Positions 49,801 to 58,413 of a DNA stretch of 64,000 nucleotides are shown piece by piece (positions within the stretch are counted from its first letter, which is position 1; the number at the start of each line of letters is the position of its first letter). The position numbers and the translations under genes were made by a program. Under the pieces are notes generated by a model that did not search any database, was not told the origin of the DNA, and saw only the letters and a list, made by a program, of their open reading frames with translations. This stretch comes from Leguminivora glycinivorella (lineage: Eukaryota > Arthropoda > Insecta > Lepidoptera > Tortricidae): the NCBI RefSeq assembly GCF_023078275.1, contig NC_062975.1, positions 15,971,141 to 16,035,140 of the forward strand, written 5' to 3'.

Positions 49801-51856
49801 ACTAGATGGCTGGTCAGATTCTTGGAAAGCTTCCCGCAGTAGGGGCACATCCCCTCCTTAGTCTTGGGCTTGTGTTTCTTCCTCTCGCGGGGCTTCTTTG
49901 GCTCGTCGCTCACGGTAGCCATTACTCGGAGGTCCTCTATCCAGGTTGGCTTTATACAGACTCTGGTGGCTGAGCTTTCTGTTTTAGTGGTCCCGTTTTT
50001 GGTAGGTTTTGATACTGGAATTAAATAATAAAGAGAATGTTAAATAAGAATTTAGAAAGAATGAAACGCCGTCGGCTGGATTCGTGAACACGTAAAAAAC
50101 TTTACAACGTGAGTAACATAAAATCGAGAAACTTTGCATGTACAATTCTAATAGGAGTTTTCTTATACATATTTGTAAGGACAGGAGGACGGAAAAAAGT
50201 AAGGCGCTTATTTTTTAAATGTTCATGCGACCACTGACGGTTTTTCTACCAGGATACAACCAGCTGACGATAACTTTTATTGATAATCCATACTAATATT
50301 ATAAATGGGAAAGTGTGTGTGTCTGTTTGTTTGTCCGTCCTTCACGGCAAAACGGAACGACGAAGTGTCGTGATTTTTTAAGTGGAGATAGTTGAAGGGA
50401 TGGAGAACATAGGCTACTTTTTGTCTCTTTCTAACGCGAGCGAAGCTGCGGGCAAAATCTAGTAGCTACTAAACTGAAACTTTAAACATTTGTTTTGTAC
50501 AAAACTTACATTTAGTCTTTTTCTTTTTCTTGTGTTTTTTCCCATATTTCTTTTGTATAATATTGTGAGGTAAATACTCGTCAGAATCCGAGCCAGGGTC
50601 ACTTTGAGCAGCATACATATCCTGGAATAATAGCAGCATTACTTCAAAAGAGGTTTTATACTTGCTAATTTTCTTGCCTGCCAAGGAGTGAAATTCTATA
50701 TTCCTCATTCAACCCAGCAACCTGTAAATCAAGGGTGAACAGGCACCTTCTGGGCGAGCTCTGTGGCTAGTCTGTGGCCATAATTTATAATAAAATAAAA
50801 TAAAACAGAAAATTATACTTCTTTTGAGTGGTAGGCAGATGGTTGTACCAATTACACAAGTCAATCGAACTTTAGAACGCAAATATTAACGACAAACTTA
50901 CAAAAATAATTTAAGTAAACTAAGTAGTACTAACCTGATCATAGTCATTATCCAAGTCATCTTTGATGGTGTCGAGAAAGTCCATAACAGACATAGGTTG
51001 ATTATCTATCTCTACTTCTATGGAACTTGGCTCGACCTTTTTTATTGTCGTGTCTTTGTAGCACACAGAGTCTTCTGTACTCTGAAGATTCATCTTAATA
51101 TCTTCATACTCTTTGATTAAATATTTTTCATCTATTGGGGCTGCAGCAATTTCAAGCTTTACTTCTGCTATGTCATTAAAATGGATTCTTTTGAAGCTTG
51201 AATTATTCTTCTGATGCAGTTGAGTGTTGGACCTAAAATAATAATTAAAAACTGAAGTTCCTACTAATGTTTAAACATTTTTTTTTATTAGTTCTGTTAT
51301 GGAAAATTAATATTCTAGACCTTTTTGCAGTGAGTGTGACTAATCATATGTATGGTTCTTTATAAATATTTTTTCCCCTCACTAGCTCGGAAACTCGTGT
51401 TTTGTCCTTTAATACCAGCGGGTAAAAACGCATTTTATCCACTAGTGGGTAAAGTAATTTGACCTTGAATAAAGTCAAATTAACTACTTTAAAATTGATA
51501 AAAGTAGGTGAATCTAGTAATAAAGATGATACCACCTGTGGAACTACTGGAAGCAGTGATAAACGCATTTTTTGCGTTGTAGTTTCCTCGCTATAGTGAG
51601 GGGAAAAGTTTTGTGTTACACTCGGGTGCAAATGTATTTTACTTCTCGTGTGTTAAAAAACTCGCAAGTTCAGGATTCTATTCTCGAACCACTCGCTTCG
51701 CTCGTGGTTCAACTATATAATCCTTTCACTTGCTCGTTTTTCAATTCCACACTCGGCGTTAAAATACAACTTTGCCCCCTTGTATAACAAATAACTATTA
51801 ACCCCCGACGCAAAAACGAAGGGGTGTTATAAGTTTGACGTGTCTGTCTGTGTGTA

Positions 51857-51891
<35 letters not shown>

Positions 51892-52949
51892 GTGTGTGTC
51901 TGTCTGTCTGTGGCATCGTAGCTCTCGAACGGATGAACCGATTTTGATTTAGTTTTTTTTGTCTGAAAGCTGAGTTAGTCGGGAGTGTTCTTAGCCATGT
52001 TTCATGAAAATCGGTCCACTAGGTCGCGGTCGGGGGTTTTTCAAAATTTTAATTTTGTGGTTAGGTTATTTAGACACACATGGGTTGAATGCGATAAAAT
52101 AACATCTTCACCTTTTATCCTCTTTATAAATAGTAAGTTATTATAAAAAAGGATATCCAAAGTTATTAAAAGAATTTACTTGCCTCAGTATTAAAAGTTT
52201 AAAATCATACAACTCTTGTAGCTTTTTCCGACAAGCAAGGCATATCTGGTCTGTGATTCCATCTTCTCTTGTAATCTGTAGCAAATAACAAAACTATTTC
52301 ATTTAGAAGAACTTCTACAAGAAAAATGTAATATTAATTGTAGATATTGGAAATGATTCGATTTTTATTATGTCATGCTTTGTTGTTTGTTTAAGCACCT
52401 TGTTAATTCAGCTTTCAATATTTGTATGCCAGCCATAGCAACACAATGATTGCTCAAAAGAAGTAACATTCATAATCATTTTAATTTCATATTGTATTGA
52501 AGATATATGTGAGTGTGTTTAGTAAAATGTCCCACTTTGTTGGTTACCATTATGGCGAGATTTACTTGTATCTTTATATGAATAAACTGACAAAGCTACT
52601 TTATAGCAATCGACAAAGTGGAACGTTTTCCCATGCACACTCATATGTGGCAATGTTATTAAAATTTTAGTCCTTCTTCTTCCCAATAGGAATTATTTCT
52701 TTATGCTAACATGAGCAATGTGAATCTCCGTATCCTAAGCTTTTGAACTATGAGCTGAATTTGGCAAAGCATTAAATGCCGGCAAAATGTATACTAGGAT
52801 AGTACTGTGTTTTAGTTGTTTGAGGTTACCTTTATACTAGCGACGTATGTTATCATATCAGCGAACGTCGTGTTGAGGTCTCCATCTGTGCCCGTAAATA
52901 TACACCGAACATTCTTCCTGGTTTCCAAGCAAATTCTACATTCAGACAT
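38465..52949 (-). CDS. ZAD-C2H2 zinc-finger protein, complete, ten exons
   Basis: Minus-strand exons: 52949-52830, 52275-52184, 51232-50935, 50621-50510, 50014-49764, 48936-48812, 40947-40881, 40283-40137, 39258-39154, 38578-38465. They total 1,431 nt, 476 aa, with consistent phases. The first two exons form a ZAD: CRIC near the start and CLAC in exon 2. A Lys-rich acidic linker follows (KKYGKKHKKKKKTK). Six fingers then follow: CPYCGKLSKNLTSHLVLH, CSVEGCGRTF, CDQCVATFHTKHGLTQH, CETCSKSYKRGHQLSRH, CELCNMSFFSRFGLRHH and CELCSQPYSYKHDFNRH. Several are split by introns, which independently supports the joins. ZADs dimerise and such proteins are nuclear DNA-binding regulators, a family expanded in insects. 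The intron after exon 2 uses a GC donor. The specific orthologue is not recognised. Confidence 0.88.
38884..39134 (+). mobile_element. tRNA-derived SINE (second family), copy 2
   Basis: Same head, body and tail as 27384-27650; lies between the last two exons of the zinc-finger gene. Confidence 0.8.
39785..39840 (-). pseudogene. Fragmentary duplicate of zinc-finger exon 40137-40283
   Basis: On the minus strand the segment reads GNVQCEPCNMSFN, nearly identical to NVQCELCNMSFF of the exon 350 bases away, with about 40 similar bases. It lacks the finger's histidines and splice sites. It is a relic of a partial exon duplication. Confidence 0.5.
39883..40126 (+). mobile_element. RTE-type LINE 3' fragment inserted at a zinc-finger splice donor
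   Basis: Encodes KLKWSWAGHVARQTDGRRTK, then frameshifts, ending in GATGATGAT. It is flanked by the 14-bp direct repeat ATTACTCTACCTCA (39869-39882 and 40127-40140), which contains the exon-8 donor in reverse. Confidence 0.75.
40990..41272 (-). repeat. Interspersed repeat B, copy 3
   Basis: Inverted full-length copy in the zinc-finger gene intron. Confidence 0.75.
41336..41480. repeat. Diverged relative of the 31309 foldback family
   Basis: AAGTGCGTTTTCACATTTTC and the ATATCGGATATCG / AGACCGATATCC parts remain around unrelated sequence. Confidence 0.45.
41478..41813. repeat. Foldback-ended element, ~335 bp
   Basis: ACAGGCTGTATTTTGATAGC and CCATCAAAATACACCCTGTA are inverted ends; no ORF of note inside. 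Confidence 0.6.
42238..42395 (-). repeat. Interspersed repeat B, copy 4, truncated
   Basis: Keeps the GAGAGTTACTGTCAAAG end and breaks off after ATTAATATTAGC. Confidence 0.7.
42535..42625 (+). mobile_element. tRNA-like SINE head
   Basis: GGCTTAGGGGTTAGAGTATC (A-box-like) and CAGGTTCGAGACCC (B box), followed by a T-run. The body is not recognised. Confidence 0.5.
42720..42821 (+). repeat. 51-bp direct tandem duplication
   Basis: GAATCATACAAAAGTAAGTA and GAATCATAGAAAAGTAAGTA start two nearly identical 51-bp units. Confidence 0.85.
42822..45060. other. AT-rich intron of the zinc-finger gene
   Basis: No exon seen. Diverged inverted segments at about 43580-43690 and 44750-44885 (GTGCGCACACGGG and CCGTGTGCGCACTT) may be ends of a 1.3-kb dead element. 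Confidence 0.3.
45066..45445. repeat. Foldback-ended element, ~380 bp
   Basis: TTGTTTGGGCTGGTGTCCTT and GGGACACCAGCCCAAACAAT are inverted ends. Confidence 0.75.
45605..46260 (+). pseudogene. Coiled-coil protein remnant, unassigned
   Basis: One frame reads NQDVKYEDLQGQRDDL, TAG, AVTDRFQQCQEIHEQALQRI, RDLEQQLQESDSKWYCKYC, then KSFAEYN-like sequence and a second coiled-coil part (ELNHRSDEFHKLELKLKDLN) ending at 46259. The heptad-like pattern is clear but no start or splice sites and one internal stop are seen. It lies in an intron of the zinc-finger gene on the other strand. It could be a retroelement ORF1 or a retrocopy. Confidence 0.4.
46397..46510 (+). repeat. GC-rich 37-bp minisatellite, three units
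   Basis: GAGCCTTCTGCAGCTGGCGC starts units at 46397, 46434 and 46471. The period is not divisible by three, so the protein-like ORFs over it are not conserved coding sequence. Confidence 0.8.
46687..47006 (+). mobile_element. Lep1-like microsatellite element, copy 3
   Basis: Longest copy, with a nearly pure GTCT array at about 46730-46855; lies in the zinc-finger gene's largest intron. Confidence 0.75.
47228..47425 (+). repeat. Interspersed repeat with CGCACTAGTGC core, copy 2
   Basis: Same ordered blocks as 35800-35955. Confidence 0.65.
47710..47820. repeat. Truncated relative of the 31309 foldback family
   Basis: AGTGCGTTTTCACATTATAC, CCGATATCGGATGCAGGACC and TTTGAAATCCTTCCTGACAT match copy 1; the right end is lost. 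Confidence 0.7.
48640..48783 (-). repeat. Interspersed repeat B, copy 5, truncated
   Basis: Keeps the complementary half (GCGCCATCTAGCCGAGCG to the CGGAGTTATATATGTCTTTG end). Confidence 0.7.
50285..50465 (+). mobile_element. Widespread lepidopteran element with ATACTAATATTATAAA start
   Basis: CCATACTAATATTATAAATG, GTGTGTGTCTGTTTGT, then TGGAGATAG and GCGAGCGAAGCTGCGGGC; a familiar small non-autonomous repeat. Confidence 0.65.
50700..50805 (+). mobile_element. LINE 3' end, copy 2 (short)
   Basis: AACCCAGCAACCTGTAAATC, AGGGTGAACAGGCACCTTCT and CTAGTCTGTGGCCATAA match copy 1. Confidence 0.65.
51380..51790. repeat. AT-rich repeat with CCACTCGCTTCGCTCGTGG palindrome
   Basis: Paired stretches CCCCTCACTAGCTCGG, CTATAGTGAGGGG and the palindrome near 51702 indicate a foldback-type element between zinc-finger exons 2 and 3. 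Confidence 0.4.
51799..52062 (+). mobile_element. Lep1-like microsatellite element, copy 4
   Basis: Starts AACCCCCGACGCAAAAACG and ends CAAAATTTTAATTTTGTGG; between zinc-finger exons 3 and 2. Confidence 0.75.
52499..52647. repeat. Foldback element in zinc-finger intron 1
   Basis: GTAAAATGTCCCACTTTGT and ACAAAGTGGAACGTTTTCCC are inverted ends. Confidence 0.65.
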
Positions 52950-53489
52950 TATTAATAGGTACACAATTATTTGATTGTTAAAACCATGGACCTAATAGGT
53001 TAGAACGAAATGTCCATTAAGATTTGAATCATTTTAGGACGGCCTTTCTTATTGCAAATTGTTACATTTAGTTATAAACAATTTCCCAATAAGTAAATAT
53101 AATAAAAATGTTTATACACACAATCAGTACGCCAATTTTATTAGAATTGGGAAATTGAAGTTGAACTGTCAATGTCACTGTCAGCTGTTAGAACGTCACA
53201 CGAATGAGGATATCGCTGGCGTCCACTAGCCTCGCCGAATCGAATCTCAATAATTAGCAAATAATTAGCCGGTAGGTAGCAAGCAGTAGCAAGCCAGTAG
53301 TAGCCTTCTGCATTTACTATGAAAGTGGAACGAGTGTCCATTAGCAACGCGTCGAATCGGATCATCGGTATTACATATAGCAACACTGCTCTCTTGTCTT
53401 TGTCTTTGAATGCCGGTTGCCGACTCGCTATGTAATCGGTCCGTGCTCTCTGTATTTTATTTAATAAATACTTTATAAAAGACCATGTC
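52950..53489. other. Presumed upstream region of the zinc-finger gene
   Basis: No clear TATA/Inr pair or other element was found. Confidence 0.3.
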
Positions 53490-53619
53490 TGATCATCAGA
53501 GGGCGGAATTGCTCATGGCAAAAATCAAACGTCAATAGAGTTGGAACGTTAAATTTTATCGACATTTTCAGCTATCGATAAAAACAGTCACCTTTTCAAT
53601 TTCTGCCTTTAATATCTGG

Positions 53620-54004
53620 GCGACCGAGCTTCGCTCGGTTCTATTTTAATATATCACGTCTTTAGATAAAAAAAAAAAACTCTTATAAATACAAAAACAA
53701 AAAAAAAAAGACAAAAAACAAAAACTTAATTTCTGACCGGGATTCGAAACCCTGACACCTACGATCTATCTGCGTACATTAGACCGACCTCGTGCGACTG
53801 AGCTAAGCGGAATCGATGCGCGCGCGGCGAAATTAAGGACCATATTTTACGTTTACAAATGCGAAAGAAAAACTCATGAAAACTCGAAAATTCGCGTTTT
53901 CCGGGATCTAAGGCTACGCTAGATCGATTTTTCACCCCCGAAAACCCCCACAAAACAAATTTCAGCGAAATCGTTAGAGCGGTTTCCGAGATCGTCGGTA
54001 TATA

Positions 54005-54043
<39 letters not shown>

Positions 54044-54065
54044 ATATACAAGAATTGCTCGTTTA
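53620..54065 (-). mobile_element. tRNA-headed element with TAAA array
   Basis: On the minus strand CTTAGCTCAGTCGCACGAGG and a B box GGGTTTCGAATCCC sit at about 53738-53815. The TAAA repeat at 54006-54042 is near the other end. No long ORF. Confidence 0.5.
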
Positions 54066-54179
54066 ATAGTATAAGATTTGACCTCTGATTAGCTATTGGA
54101 CCATTTGATTTTGACCTCTTTGACTAGATTAAAAGTAAATTGTATAACATTTGAATACCATTTTTGTCACTAGTCCTCT

Positions 54180-54640
54180 TGCAAAAACGTTTGAAAAAAA
54201 ATGGTTAATCTAAAACGAAAAACAGTCAACAAATCTTGGGAGAGGGGAAGGTGTTTAGTTTGGGATGCAACGTGTGTCAGCACTTTCGCCACTTCGCATA
54301 TTGGCCGTACCGCGAGAGTGGCACGGGCGGCGGCTGAGTTAGCTGCAGCTCGCAAGCGGGAGAAGTACGCGATCCTTGCGAACTATTTGTTTATCCCGCT
54401 TGCAGTGGAAACTACCGGTTGCTGGTGTGCGGAGGCCAAAGTGTTTTTCGGGGAGGTGGGAAGACGCTTGAGGGAGAGGGGTCTGGATCCTCGCTCTGGG
54501 ACCTTCCTGATGCAAAGGTTATCCATCGCGGTTCAACGCGGTAATGCGGCAAGCGTTATGGGTACCTTTGCATCGGGAGGCTCACGGGGGGGCTTGCTAG
54601 GTTAGGTTTAATTATGTATCTGTGTATGTTTTTGTGTGTG
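54180..54640 (+). mobile_element. Transposon polyprotein C-terminal fragment
   Basis: A 134-codon ORF with RCLVWDATCVSTFATSHIGR and LAVETTGCWCAEAKVFFGEV, ending in QRLSIAVQRGNAASVMGTFA. This resembles the C-terminal domain following RT in some invertebrate retroelements. The class is not certain. Confidence 0.6.
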
Positions 54641-54889
54641 TGTAATTAGGTTAGATCTAGTTTTTAAGTGCTTGCATGTATTTGCTGATTTTGAATTGTT
54701 TTGGCTTTTGGTCAACAAATGGATAAAGAAGTATCCTCGTCTTACTTACGACGAAAAAATTGTTTGTCTGTAAAGTCGGTTTACGGACGGTAGTTTAACG
54801 TGATAACGTCAAACATTACAGTAGTATAGACAAGGGCGGTCAGAGTATAGCAAAAGGGGCCCGATTCTGGGACTTTTTTCACGTTTTTT

Positions 54890-55462
54890 TATTTATTTAT
54901 TTATTTATTAAAAATACACAAAAGTTAACAGTATTTCACCAAAGCACTTATGTGGTAATATAATTATGTACATGTTAAATTGACATAAATAAAAGCAAAC
55001 ACACTTAAAAGTTAAACTATGGTTATTACATTAATAACCTAAGGAGTGTAGAGTCTATGAACCTTAAGAGTTTTCTGTAAAACACACCAACACTATCAGC
55101 AAATATGTCAATATCGTCTGTCTCCAACATGATGCGGTTAAGAGCAGCTCGGGCTCGAGCGGTGCGCCGGCCGCCGCGAACAGGCGCCGCCGCCGCCGCG
55201 CCGGCACCGCGCCCGGCATGCCAACCACCACATTCGCTCTTGGCACTTGCAGCCCCATTCTCTCAAGCACGGATGCGTCATCTACTCTATGGTGAAACAG
55301 TTGGCGGTAATGCATAATATGCAGCAGTTTCCGTCTGGTTTCTAGAGTTTGAAGACCAACCATTCCTGTTACGAATAGAGATGGATACATATATGGGTAA
55401 TATCCGTACAGTCGTTTGTAAATGTGCCTACAGAACTTCCTCTGCACCCTTTCTAGCATAGT
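54890..55462 (-). mobile_element. Jockey-type LINE reverse transcriptase C-terminus
   Basis: The minus strand encodes ERVQRKFCRHIYKRLYGYYP, then LFVTGMVGLQTLETRRKLL, typical of lepidopteran LINE RT ends, with an Arg/Ala-rich altered middle. TTTATTTATTTATT lies at the 3' end. Confidence 0.8.
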
Positions 55463-55477
55463 GTTTTGTTCTTATTA

Positions 55478-55998
55478 GAAAGAATGCATTAAAATAAGCA
55501 TCTTTTATAAATTAAAGTTTTTTTTAAAACCTACTAATTTAGGAGTTAGAGTGGTGCAAAGTTGCAAAATTTTCCCGTAGCATTACTAAGGCGCCAGAGA
55601 CAGAAAGCGATATCGACGGAGCCCCGCTTATTACAGAAACTGCACAGAATAGGAGCCTTCGTCCGTTTGAAGATACCTAACGAACCTAACCTATACCTAT
55701 ATAAAAGTCGTCATTTTGTATCCTAGACCGTTTGCGAGACACGCGTTAATTTTATTAAAGTGCTAGTGCCATTTACTAATCTTAGAACCCTAATATCTCA
55801 GTAAATATTAATGGAGAAGAAAAAGTTTATATAACAAAACATCCTTATTTAAATTGGTTATATTGGTAAAAAAATCTCTGGCGCCTTAGTAAATACTATG
55901 GGAAAATTCGCAACTTCGTACTGCTCTAACTCCTAAATAAGTAGGTTTTTCAAACAACTTCATTCTATAAAAGATGCTTATTTTAATGCAATCTTTCA
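55478..55998. repeat. 520-bp foldback element
   Basis: AGAATGCATTAAAATAAGCA pairs with TGCTTATTTTAATGCAATCT; AATTTAGGAGTTAGAG pairs with CTCTAACTCCTAAAT; CTAAGGCGCCAGAGA pairs with its inverse at about 55877. Arms are about 125 bp around a 270-bp centre. Confidence 0.8.
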
Positions 55999-56095
55999 TG
56001 TTTTTAAATTACAAACACTCAAAAATAATAAACACGGGCGCGCCATCTGTCGCAGCTGTGGTGCTTTACTCAGGCCACACGCTACAACCATACCG

Positions 56096-57225
56096 ACTTT
56101 TGTGTCAAAGTGACAGTCAGCAATGTCAGATTCCACATTGGTCATTAATTTTGGAATCAGCACCCCCTAAAACCTATTTTACGACACCCATGATGCCTTT
56201 TGTGTCAAAGTGACAGTCAGCAATGTCAGATTCCACATTGTTCATTAATTTTGGAATCAGCACCCTCTAAAACCCATTTTACGACACCCGTGACGACTTT
56301 TGTGTCAAAGTGACAGTCAGCAATGTCAGATTCCAAATTGGTTATTAATTTTGGAATCAGCACCCCCTAAAACCTATTTTACGACACCCATGACGACTTT
56401 TGTGTCAAAGTGACAGTCAGCAATGTCAGATTCCACATTGTTCATTAATTTTGGAATCAGCACTCCCTAAAACCTATTTTACGACACCCATGACGACTTT
56501 TGTGTCAAAGTGACAGTCAGCAATGTCAGATTCCACATTGGTCATTAATTTTGTAATCAGCACCCCTAAAACCTATTTTACGACACCCATGACGACTTTT
56601 GTGTCAAAGTGACAGTCAGCAATGTCAGATTCCACATTGTTCATTAATTTTGGAATCAGCACTCCCTAAAACCTATTTTACGACACCCATGACGACTTTT
56701 GTGTCAAAGTGACAGTCAGCAATGTCAGATTCCACATTGGTCATTCATTTTGGAATCAGCACCCCCTAAAACCTATTTTACGATACCCATGACGACTTTT
56801 GTGTCAAAGTGACAGTCAGCAATGTCAGATTCCAAATTGGTCATTAATTTTGGAATCAGCACCCCCTACAACCTATTTTACGACACCCATGACGACTTTT
56901 GTGTCAAAGTGACAGTCAGCAATGTCAGATTCCACATTGTTCATTAATTTTGGAATCAGAACTCTCTAAAACCTATTTTACGACACCCATGACGACTTTT
57001 GTGTCAAAGTGACAGTCAGCAATGTCAGATTCCACATTGGTCATTCATTTTGGAATCAGCACCCCCTAAAACCTATTTTACGACACCCATGACGACTTTT
57101 GTGTCAAAGTGACAGTCAGCAATGTCAGATTCCAAATTGGTCATTAATTTTGGAATCAGCACCCCCTAAAACCTATTTTACGACACCCATGATGACTTTT
57201 GTGTCAAAGTGACAGTCAGCAATCT
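56096..57225 (+). repeat. 100-bp satellite array, eleven units plus a partial one
   Basis: CTTTTGTGTCAAAGTGACAG recurs at 56097, 56197, 56297, 56397, 56497, 56596, 56696, 56796, 56896, 56996, 57096 and 57196. Units are over 90% alike by eye. Confidence 0.92.
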
Positions 57226-58121
57226 GAGGTACTACATATTTGTAATCTGAAAGTAATCAAGTCAATAATTTCAGTTATTTTAAATCGACTATGATTCCGA
57301 ATTATTGGTAATAGTAATTATTGTATAGATGATTAGTGATTCCTTTATATGTAATGGTAATTTACCGTTTCACTTGATTACATTACAAGTAATCTGACAC
57401 CCAGCACCCATGGATTACAAAGTAAAATCAAGTAATCGTGTAATCCGGAATCGATTACGATTTTCCCATCTCTGCGGCGCTGCTGCAAGTTTTGAGACAG
57501 AAGTATATGCTAGAAAGAGATGCAGATATTTGCCACTCACTCTTACCTATAGTTGCGTCTCAAAACTTGCAGCAATAACTTGCTTAACGAGAACAACACA
57601 CGGGCGCGCCATCTGTCCCAGCTGTGGTGCTTTACTCAGGCCACACGCTATAACCATACCGAGCGCATCGATCAGCCGCTTAGTTCCAACGCGCGCCAAT
57701 AGATGGCGCAAAAACTATATTGCGAAACGGGACAATGACGTCATCTTTTTCGTGCATGCTGCCCGTAGTAACGAGTTATTAGACGTTATCACGTCAAAAA
57801 ACTCAATATACTGATAATTTCAGTTCAATCGATAGTCGATAAAATTTAACGTTCCAACTCGATTGACGTTTGATTTTTGCCATGAGCAATTCCGCCCTCT
57901 GCTGATCATTAACAATATAACAATCGGATTCATCGTTCATAGTATGAAAGACTCGACTCGACGCGGCTCATTTCTACACCCATGACTCCGTTGAGGCAGT
58001 TGACAGATGTCAATGTCACGTCATTTATGTGATAATGAGACGTAGATAAAGTTGTTTGAAAGTAACTTTATTTATGTAAATGTTAGTTTAAGATTAGTAC
58101 TGTCGCAAGACAGTCGCTAAC
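57226..58121. other. Region between satellite array and D2HGDH start
   Basis: Contains a 66-bp direct repeat (57596-57661) of the sequence left of the array (56031-56096) and the right inverted repeat to 57909. The last 200 bases before the ATG should hold the D2HGDH promoter; no TATA box seen. Confidence 0.4.
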
Positions 58122-58378
58122 ATGTTGAAATCTGTGATAATACTCGTCAGAACAGTCGGTACTAAATCAAATTTAACTCAAACTCGTTTTGCATCTCAAG
58201 CCCTTCCTCAGTTATCAGCGGTAAGTTCGTACAATAACATATTTGACAGCTTTGTCTTTGCATGCAAAATAGAACCATACGGTACTCATTATAAGATTGC
58301 TTTTTTCCCCTTAATGTTTACAGTGAAACTTGTTTTTAACCCCCGACGCAAAAACGACGGGGTGTTATAAGTTTGACG

Positions 58379-58413
<35 letters not shown>

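Larger units (their letters stand above)
53490..57909. repeat. 4.4-kb block bounded by inverted repeats
   Basis: Left 53490-53585 and right 57824-57909 are inverted copies: GGGCGGAATTGCTCATGGCA and TGCCATGAGCAATTCCGCCC, extending through AACGTTAAATTTTATCGAC. Contains LINE and SINE pieces, a foldback and a satellite array. Confidence 0.75.

Noticed and set aside
57410..57814. 134-codon plus-strand ORF
   Set aside because: Spans repeat sequence shared with the left flank of the satellite array and the composite block; no domain or conserved pattern.
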